Assembly (NCBI RefSeq): GCF_024139115.2
Contig: NC_085140.1
Span: 16,313,085 to 16,377,084, forward strand
Origin: Armigeres subalbatus
Lineage: Eukaryota; Arthropoda; Insecta; Diptera; Culicidae
Reading direction: 5' to 3'
Length of the DNA stretch: 64,000 nt
The position numbers were made by a program, and so were the translations under genes. This document shows positions 56,135 through 64,000 of the stretch, in pieces. The notes under the pieces were generated by a model that searched no databases, was not told the origin of the DNA, and saw only the letters and a list, made by a program, of their open reading frames with translations. How positions within the stretch are numbered: the first letter of the stretch is position 1; every line of letters begins with the position of its first letter.

Positions 56135-58605
56135 AGTAACTGCCGTATGAGCTCGCTTAGTATCGCTTAGTCACAACTTCTCTTGAAAAATGGTTAATAT
56201 CGTCTTTTTAAGGAGGTTTTCAGCCCTTGGTCTTTCCATGGGTAATGAGTATCGACGTATTAAAAAATATTCGAAAAAATGCGCGCATTCCTTTTTACGA
56301 CAGCTACGGCAATGTGGCGTGACGACGCTCAGGTTTAATTTGTCTGATGATCTGATGATCTCATTTTTTCAGAATTTGTGAAGGAAATTTTCTAATTTCC
56401 AAATCAAAGTTAAAAAAAAAACAACCATTAACCATTCCTTTAAGATTTTTAAAATATATTTATTGCTTTGCGTTTTGTAAGCACATCTTACGGATGCAGA
56501 GATGTTACAATTGGTTGAAACGTCTGTGTTTCACAAGCAATGTGAACGCTTTTAATGGTCTAAATAAGGTTTAATTAAACACCGACGTCAGGATGTATAA
56601 TACTTGAAATGGGAGTTTTAAATGTGCTATCGATTTCGAGAAACGATCGTTATCGATCCGATAGTTACGTTGAACGACTACCAGAATAGAACCAAATTTT
56701 GAACCAATGACTATTCGAAAGTAAACCTACCCACTCTGTCTACGACATTGGTAGTAAGAGCAACTTGATGTAGCCCAGCGTATTTTTTTGAGCTGTCTGG
56801 TTTGAGCTGTCTCATTGCATAAAACGAAAAAAAAAGTTCCCTTTGAAAGCAGAAAGCAGACGACGTAAGCAATTTGAATAATTTTAATAAAAATTGATAG
56901 TTTTGCCTTTAGCAATTATTTATCATTTTTTTGTATACTTTGTCAGAATACGTATTTTTGGACAAGGATTCAGAATATATAAAAATCTCAATTTGGCCAA
57001 AATGTCAAATATGCAGTTTCTCAAACAAACGGTTTAAATATTGACTTGATGAATCCCTACCCCACAATTATCAAGCAAAGATTATCACCTGCTGCAATTC
57101 CGTTGAATCCATCTGCTGACGAAACTTCTTGACTAGGTGCCATAATCAACTACCTACCAATTTTATTCTCACACTTAAGTACCCGTCTGAGGTGCGATGG
57201 GAAAATAAATTGAGACACCTTCTGGTTGATGTCTGCTGCTGGTTATGCATAGAAGAAAGCCAAGAAGCCCAGAATGAATGAAAAGTGAAAACATTGTTTA
57301 CCTTCCCATTCGAGAAGATGAGCTACGATCTACGAATATGAAGCAACAACTGCATAGCATATTTAGCCCTGACTTCGGGTTGCCTCCCGCCCGCCAAAGA
57401 GACTTGTTTTATAACATGCTGTTCTCCTGGGAAAAGACTTAAATATGCCAGCCAGTAGAAGCTACTTGGGACCGAACAAAAAAAAATAAACAACCGCCAT
57501 CATATTACATCTTTCAACCCGCACAAGAAGCGAAGCTTCTTCATACCCGACGACGAATGAAAGTGAAAAGTGATCTTGAGTGTCGTTGGAGCGCATGATG
57601 ATGGAGTCGACGGCCGGCGCGCGACACTACCATGCCATGCCATCATCATCGTCGCGAAAAGGGTTGGCGACTTGGGGACGCTGTTGGGAGGCTTATGTTA
57701 CGAACACATCTTTTTACAACTTCAGCATAAAATGTGTGTACCGGTATGTCGTTACATGCAAAATGCTGGCCGTTGGCCATAGTGAGCTCAGCTAACTCAT
57801 CTGCCGACCGGAAAACCGGTAATGACAAGAAGTACTTACATTGGGAAAGCTGACATTTTGAGGGGTTGAGTTTGAAATGGAAATCGAGAAGGTGGACCCA
57901 TCATGTGTCAAAAATGATTTAGGGTTCAACTTGACTTTTCCACTTGTTCATGCGAATGCGAAACGGAAATGAACGAAACGATATGGTGGCAGTAGAAGGA
58001 TTGTGCGTGGTTGCGATAGTCGAACGATTTCTGCACAAGGCGTCATTTGATGAGCAAAAGTTACAAACATTTTCTTGTTGACTCCCTAATCTGCACTGTT
58101 GAAGACTATTTTTTTTTTGTCACACAACAAGTACTCGTGTACGCAATTTGTGCTTTGTTTAGACATCTTAATTTCTCAATGCTTTCCCGAGCAGGGGCGA
58201 AGAACAAAATGATAACATATCAATAACAAACTCTGCTCTAATACCGTTATAAGTTATTTTCCCGTTATTGGGTAAGAAAGTGCAAAAACATATGTATGAA
58301 GGCTAAAATATGTTATCATATCAGAAATTGTTCTTCGAATGTTATGCTAATGTCAAACTTTGTAGAATGATGGACACCACACGAAGAACTGTTTTTGTTC
58401 TTCATACTATTTGTTATGGAAATTCCGCTTATCACGCCATCACACTGATTGTTGAAGTATATTATAATTTTATATGAATCGTTACACTTCCCAAAGCCCT
58501 CTCTTTTCTTTCTAAGCATAATGGATTTTGTAAATGTTCCATTATTTGTGTTTTAACATTTTAACAATTTGTGTATGTACATAACCTTGTCCTAAATTGC
58601 TAGTT
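56135..58605. other. Anonymous sequence
   Basis: No recognisable coding or RNA gene. A short CATGCCATGCCATCATCATC run lies near 57630-57655. Confidence 0.4.
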
Positions 58606-58610
58606 TGATT

Positions 58611-58730
58611 CCACTCTTCTTCTTATTAGCATTACATCCCCCATTGGGACATTGCCGCCTCGCAGCTTAGTGTTCAAAAAGCATTTCCACAGTTGTTACC
58701 TGCGAGGTTTCTTAGCCGAGTTGCCATTTG
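58611..58730 (-). mobile_element. SINE 3' fragment (minus strand)
   Basis: The complement contains GCGAGGCGGCAATGTCCCAA and GATGTAATGCTAATAAGAAG, matching the 3' part of the SINE at 58803-59098. The tRNA-like head is missing. Confidence 0.7.
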
Positions 58731-58802
58731 AAAAAAAAGTTATATCACAGTTTGTGTTTGGGAAAAGATTACTGCGGATAAAAAACTTTCTAAACCTCAC
58801 AG

Positions 58803-59098
58803 GAGGCCCTCCTTAGCCTAGCGGCAAGATGCGCCGCTATACAGCAAGAACATGCTGAGGGTGGCTGGGTTCGATTCCCGGTTCCGGTCTAGGCAATTTA
58901 CGGTTTGTAAATTTTCTCGACTCCCCTGAGCATAGAAGTATCATCGTGTTAGCCTCATGATATACGAATGCAAAATTGTTTCCCTGGCTTAGAAACCTCG
59001 CAGTTAATGAATATGGAAGTACTGAATGAACAGCTGCGAGGCGGCAATGTCCCAGAGGGGAATGTAATGCTAATAAGAGGAAGAAGAAGAAGAAGAAG
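58803..59098 (+). mobile_element. tRNA-derived SINE with target duplication
   Basis: The head has an A box-like TAGCCTAGCGGCAAGATGC and B box GGTTCGATTCC, so it is tRNA-related with an internal Pol III promoter. The tail is (GAAGAA)n. AAACCTCACAG flanks it at 58792-58802 and 59099-59109, an 11-bp target duplication inside the tandem array. Confidence 0.88.
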
Positions 59099-59182
59099 AA
59101 ACCTCACAGATTTCGAGATATCCAATCTTGCAGCAATCGTTGCGACTAAAAATAAGCGGTACAAAATACAATAGCGCCACAA

Positions 59183-59346
59183 GGGGTCGTACAGTACTTA
59201 TTGTGGGGGGGGGGGGGGGGGGTCTGTCATTTTGTTACGGTTCATATAAATAAGAAAATATTTATATTGAAAAAAAATTACATGGGGGAAGGGGGTGGGA
59301 TTGTAAATCTCAGAAAAATTGCTTACGTAATTAGTGTACGACCCCC
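59183..59346. mobile_element. Palindromic MITE (GTACAC...TACGTAAGC family), copy 2
   Basis: GGGGTCGTACAGTACTTATT at the left and GCTTACGTAATTAGTGTACG at the right match the 28.9-kb element. It contains an 18-G homopolymer near 59205-59222. It interrupts a monomer of the surrounding tandem array. Confidence 0.7.
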
Positions 59347-60719
59347 ACAGCCACTAAGTGGTTGAAATTCAAACTAAACTTGCAATCATCACAATGGTAT
59401 GTACCACCCGATCAACTTTGTAGAAGGTAACAATTTTCAAAATACCACATATTTCGAGATATACAGCCATACGTGTATTCCCTTATACACTAGCGCCCCT
59501 AAGCGGTTGAATTATAAACTAAACTCGTTTCGGTCACAATGGTTGTGATCATCCGATCAACTTTGTAGAAGGTGATAACTTTCTAAATCTTAAAGATTTT
59601 GAGATATACAACCTTACATATAATTCATTGTACACTAGCGCCACTAGCAATTGGAATTCAAACTAAACTAGCGTTTACCACAATGGTATGAACCACCCGA
59701 ACAACTTTGTAGAAGAGAACAATTTTCAAAATCCCACATATTTCGAGATATACAACCATACGTGTAATCCCTTATACACTAGCGCCCTCGAGCGGTTGAA
59801 CTGTAAACTAAACACGTTTCGGTCACAATGGTTGTGATCATACGATCAACTTTTAGAAGGTGATAACTTTCTAAATCTTAAAGATTTCGAGATATAAATC
59901 CTTACAGGTAATTCATTGTACACTAGCGCCACTAGCGATTGAACTTCAAACTAAACTTGCCTTTAACACAATGAAAGGGACCACTCGAGCATCTTTGTAG
60001 AAGGTAGAAATTTTCTAAATCCCACAAATTTCGAGATATACAACCATACTCGTAATTCCTTATACACTAGCGCCCTCAAGCGGTTGAATTATAAACAAAA
60101 CTCGTCTCGGTCACAATGATTTTGATCATACGAACAACTTTGTAGAAGCTAGTAAGTTTCTAAGATTTATAGATTTCGAAATGTGCAACCTACAAGTAAT
60201 TATTGATACAATAGCACCACAAAGTCACTAAGCACGTAAATTTCAAACTAAACTGAACGGGATTCAACCTTTACCACAATCTCGATTGGACGGGTTATAA
60301 ACTACACTACAGAGAGAAATGCCGCTATCCGAAACATCATGCATAAATTTAATAAATTTCTTATGATTTGACAGTTGTGTACCCAACATGTTTGGGACAT
60401 CAAAACAAAGGAAACCGAAGCGTCAATTTTTCTCTGTACTTTATTATCTTTATTTTGTCTAACTCGATTTACAAAACACATATTAAGTGAAATTTAAAAC
60501 TAAGTTTGAGTTTGAACCAAGTGCAAATTGCTTTTCAATTTTTCCGAGTGTAAAATGTTCCTTTGTTTACTTCTACATAAATATTTAGTTGAACAGTTAT
60601 CGCCCAGTGCCACCCAGCGCATTTTAACAGAAAATATGAGTTAACTGTCCAAACGTGCCGCTGCGCTCACCATTGTAGAACGACCTTTATGTGCAAATCA
60701 GTGTAAAAGTGATCGTTTC

Positions 60720-61380
60720 AGTTCAGGAAGCAGCGGAAGCTGCAAAAAAGCACCTTACCCTTGAATCTATGGTACTCGACGGAAAAGAACTGGAAGGTAT
60801 TTCTTGTGTTTTGTTACGTAGGTGTTAAAATTGATCTTTTTATTTGCTTGTATTAGGTACTTTTTGACGACGAAGCCTAGAAAAAGAAGCTCTTCCGATC
60901 TTGGGTAGACACGTCTTGGCAGGATGTCTTGTCTTCGGGAAAATATTGAGCATCTTCCAAGGGCAATCTCAAAATTTTCGTTTTTCCGCGCACAAGCCGT
61001 GACTCAATGTGTGACACCCGGATGATTTGGGAACCGGATTTTCGGTGTGGGGATCCGGAAGACAGTGAACCGATGTTTTAGTTCTACACCGTTCCGTTTG
61101 TGAAGGGATTGTTGGTTTGACGAATTCTCTTCTACCATGAGAGGAGGGATTGTTTGTTGCCGTTGCCGGATGAAACGGCTCTGTTACTCCGATAGGAGCG
61201 GCTGGACCATAATCGATTGAGTCGATGGCATCCAAGTTCCTCTCGGCGGCGCAGCATCACACGATGTTAAATCCCGGTGGCACCCTAGGGTATTGCTCCG
61301 CCGACCAACCGGGGGGGCTCTTCACTGGTCTATCCAGTTAGGGCATTGGGTGTCGGCATCCGAAAGCAGGGTCGTTGGGT
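60720..61380 (+). pseudogene. Possible host gene fragment with a short intron
   Basis: TTTCAG near 60721, then a frame reading QEAAEAAKKHLTLESMVLDG and KELE, then AAG|GTATTT near 60796 and TATTAG near 60856 look like exon, 61-bp intron and acceptor. The reading frame does not continue after the apparent acceptor in any phase I tried. GTAAGT at 61379 is another donor-like site. The protein is not recognised. Could be a decayed gene copy or chance. Confidence 0.25.
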
Positions 61381-61499
61381 AAGTTGGTATGTATTTACCA
61401 CGTTTATTTTGTTGTATATTTTTAGGATCCTTTCATGCTACTTCGAGCAATTGGAAAACGATTCAAACAATCATAAGTGATACGAAAATTATTTAAAGC

Positions 61500-61775
61500 T
61501 TTCAGTGGAATGTATTTACTTGTCATAAGACGAGTTTGTACTACATATTCCATTCAATTCCACTACTTTATTGTACCTTTGACAGATACGCATTTCGACC
61601 TCAACAGTAAGGCCGTCTTCAGTGTCTCGTACTTGACTCGACTTTCTCAAGTCAAGTCAAGTACGAGACACTGGAGACGGCCTTACTGTTGAGGACGAAA
61701 TGCGTATCTGTCAAAGGTACAATAAAGTAGTGGAATTAAATGGAATAGTACGGACTAGTGTTATGACAAGTAATC
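61500..61775. mobile_element. Snap-back MITE, full-length reference copy
   Basis: Two nearly identical inverted arms of about 130 bp meet around 61643-61650. Each arm holds CTTGTCATAAGACGAG-like ends, TTCCATTTAATTCCACTA-like sequence, GACAGATACGCATTTCG and AAGGCCGTCT. Transcription of either strand would give a long RNA hairpin. Fragments occur at 11.9, 20.5, 22.9, 27.8, 42.0, 51.9, 63.2 and 63.4 kb. Confidence 0.88.
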
Positions 61776-62204
61776 ATCAGTGATCGAATACATGTCCTTA
61801 TGTTAGAGTGGGATAATCCAGTCCCAATTTCAATTCTCGGCACCCCAAAGTTGATCGTCAAATTTATACAAAACATATAACAAGTGGACATAATCCAAAT
61901 ACCTATATGTTTGGATTAGAATGACAAGAAATCTATTGAGAATTTAAATGTTGAGAGCAAAATTGCCACATGTGCAGTGCACAGGTTGAACATACGGTAG
62001 CAAGGTCTCTGACATATTGTAGACTTTCATTTATACCGACGATCGTCACCAACAACTATCGTTACTGTTCAATTTGAGTCTTCAAAGAAAATTGCAACTA
62101 ATCACAACACAACAGCTCAAGAACTTCCTACAACTTGAGGCGAACCGACTCTTCTCTGAATACATTCAAGAGGACAGCTAGAGACGACTACATCGTTGTG
62201 ATAT

Positions 62205-62470
62205 TAATTTAATTTTAATTTAATTTTCTAATTTAATTTTCTAATTTAATTTTCTAATTTAATTTTCTTATTTAATTTACCAATTTAATTTTCTAATTTA
62301 ATTTACTAATTTAATTTTCTAATTTAATTTTTTAATTTAATTTTCTAATTTAATTTTCTTATTTAATTTAGTAATTTAATTTTCTAATTTAATTTTCTAA
62401 TTTAATTTTCTAATTTAATTTTCTAATTTAATTTTCTAATTTAATTTTCTAATTTAATTTTTATTTAATT
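62205..62470. repeat. 13-bp minisatellite (AATTTAATTTTCT)n
   Basis: About 20 near-identical units, flanked by more degenerate TTTAATTT sequence to about 62590. Confidence 0.9.
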
Positions 62471-63164
62471 TTAATTTATTTTTAATATCATTTTAATTCA
62501 ATTTTAATTAAGTTTTTTTTAATTTTTATTTAATTTCAATTCAATGTTAATTTAATTTTAATTTTATTTTGATAATCTAATCTTTATTTAACTTTAATAT
62601 ATTTTGCATTTAATTGAACCGCAACTTTTTTTTTTAATTTTACTCAACTGTGATTGGAAAAAAAAAGGAAATCATACAGTTTAAGTTAGTTTTTTGTTTG
62701 CAGCTATCATTGTATGCCATATTTTGAAATTGAAACTCCAACTTCAATGTAAATCAATAAAACGCAAATAATAAAAAAAAAATACATAAAGAACAAATCA
62801 TAGTATTCATTTGTTATTGAATCACAATTTAATAACAAGCTCAGTTATCCTTTACTATTGAATTCCAATATTATATGGTGTTATTGGTTTGTTCTTGAAT
62901 ACCTATTCAATAACTGACTTAGTCTTTGTACAATTTTGTACTGTGAGTTATTCATTTATTATCAAAATACTACCAGATGTTATTGTTCAGGTGTTATTCA
63001 TATAAATTTTAGTTATTATTTTTTGTTATTTTAACTCTTATTCCAACCATATAAACAACTTATCGGGGTATTGTGGTATTTAAAATTAATACCTCGTCAA
63101 GTTATTCATAAGCTATTTTTTTCTGCTCGGGTTTTAAGACCAATAGCAATAACGAAACATCGAT

Positions 63165-63205
63165 CACTCGTCATAAGACGAGTTAGTACTATCTTATTTT
63201 ATCCA
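63165..63205. repeat. Snap-back family fragment (outer arm)
   Basis: CTCGTCATAAGACGAGTTAG followed by TACTATC matches the outer arm of the 61.5-kb element. Confidence 0.5.
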
Positions 63206-63399
63206 GCTTTCCACGCTCGGTAACGGTGGCTTTATCGGTGTGTAAAACTGTACTAGCTGGAGGAAAACTCACCGGCGAAAGGCTTTTTTCCCTTCCCCTC
63301 ATCCAGGAGCGAAATTTTGAGGATCACCAGAATTGTCAAAAAGTACATTGAACGATTGATTTTCAAACACCAATAACCGCTATACCGAGCGTTGAAAGC

Positions 63400-63470
63400 T
63401 CGATTAATCCACTTTATTGTAACTCTTCAGATACGTATTTCACCCTCAACAGTTAGACCGTCTTATTGAT
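63400..63470. repeat. Snap-back family fragment (left arm)
   Basis: CCACTTTATTGTAACTC, CAGATACGTATTTCACCCTC and AACAGTTAGACCGTCTTA follow the left-arm order of the 61.5-kb copy and keep T at most positions that are C in the hypermutated copy. Confidence 0.6.
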
Positions 63471-63479
63471 AGCAATAAT

Positions 63480-64000
63480 AACAACAGTGAGGTTAGGTAG
63501 ATTTTTGTTGATGTTGTTATTATTGCGGTGTTTGCATCATTCGTGAAGATACTGATTCCCTAATGATGGAAATTACTTAGACCGGACTCGGATTCAATAG
63601 TCCGCCTTCGGGCCACACATCACACCGTTCAGCTACGAAAAGATCCAACATTTCCATGCGATAAAACACAAATCAATTACAGTTCAGAAAACAAATTCAA
63701 GTTTTTTTTTTCACCGCGATGCATCGAGCACTTTCCATGCACAATCTCAGTTCGCCCACCAAAAGCTGTCGAAAAGCTGAAATTTAAATGCCACAAACGA
63801 TTTTCATATCCCGCGCATGCAAACCGAAATCGCCTCGTCGCCGTTCGATCGCGTTGATTACTACTTCCACGCTTGCATGAGGCCGTCCATTACCTGCCTT
63901 CACCAATTTCCCAAAGCGCATAAATACGAGAGAGGTGGGAAAACGATTTCACGGATCAAAACATACCAACTTCCTCGCCGGGTCCGCTATAATGTTTGGT
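63480..64000. other. Anonymous sequence to the window end
   Basis: A small palindrome (CAATAATAACAAC / GTTGTTATTATTG, 63473-63538) is present. No gene recognised. Confidence 0.4.

Larger units (their letters stand above)
58740..60250 (+). repeat. Tandem array with alternating monomers (~292-bp dimer)
   Basis: The landmark ACTAGCGCC lies near 59488, 59636, 59780, 59925 and 60068, about 146 bp apart. Two monomer types alternate: A (GCGCCC...AGCGGTTGAA, TCGTTTCGGTCACAATGGTT) and B (GCGCCACTAGC, TTTACCACAATGGTATG). The array begins near 58740 and is interrupted by a SINE and a MITE. Confidence 0.8.

Noticed and set aside
59205..59222. Run of 18 G as a G-quadruplex or regulatory signal
   Set aside because: It sits in a MITE copy and may be inflated by sequencing; no other evidence of function.

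Overview
The window looks like repeat-dense, gene-poor DNA from a mosquito-type insect genome, most likely an Aedes-like species. The inference rests on the mix of RTE, LOA/R1-like and I-like non-LTR retrotransposon pieces, a BEL/Pao LTR retrotransposon, a tRNA-derived SINE, many AT-rich snap-back MITEs and long degenerate satellites. No complete host protein-coding gene was recognised. Almost every long open frame belongs to a transposable element or is a by-product of tandem repetition.

Layout. 1-2.1 kb: minus-strand LOA/R1-like retrotransposon (broken gag and endonuclease). 2.3-6.5 kb: AT-rich DNA with nothing recognisable. 6.5-9.9 kb: three minus-strand non-LTR fragments (an RTE with its RT core deleted, a second RTE endonuclease piece, an I-like RT/3' piece). 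10-12.5 kb: a hAT-like terminus, decayed GGAATTTC-type repeats and a 725-bp MITE. 12.479-19.387 kb: a BEL/Pao element with two 472-bp LTRs, a 5-bp target duplication (AAGGT) and a pol interrupted by frameshifts. 19.4-24 kb: decayed repeats and anonymous sequence. 24.06-27.55 kb: two ~150-bp tandem arrays in opposite orientation around an RTE 3' end. 27.9-32.1 kb: GTGAGAA heptamer blocks, a GGCC-rich minisatellite, nested MITEs. 33-34.5 kb: GC-richer, 5'-UTR-like sequence split by a 400-bp retroelement with a 22-bp target duplication. 35-44 kb: scattered MITEs and a ~150-bp tandem repeat. 44.3-46.4 kb: a decayed transposon-associated gene interrupted by a foldback element that carries a tRNA-like gene in each arm. 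46.5-49.9 kb: mostly anonymous, with a candidate host first exon ending near 48.867 kb. 49.97-52.52 kb: a minus-strand non-LTR insertion flanked by a 26-bp direct repeat, containing two MITEs. 52.6-55.5 kb: a 23/24-bp satellite. 55.7-64 kb: foldbacks, a SINE, a higher-order ~292-bp tandem array, a full-length snap-back MITE and a 13-bp minisatellite.

Most notable observation: the snap-back MITE at 51.85-52.14 kb, inside the minus-strand retroelement, differs from its sibling at 61.5 kb almost only by T-to-C changes on the + strand, in both hairpin arms. In the two stretches compared, 25 of 29 T positions are C. This equals A-to-G on the strand the host retroelement would transcribe, as expected if an RNA hairpin was edited by ADAR and then reverse-transcribed into the genome. 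The second is the 45.4-46.0 kb foldback whose ~170-bp arms each hold a cloverleaf-compatible tRNA-like gene. The elements do not form a pathway; the window reads as layered insertions, and nesting gives their relative ages.
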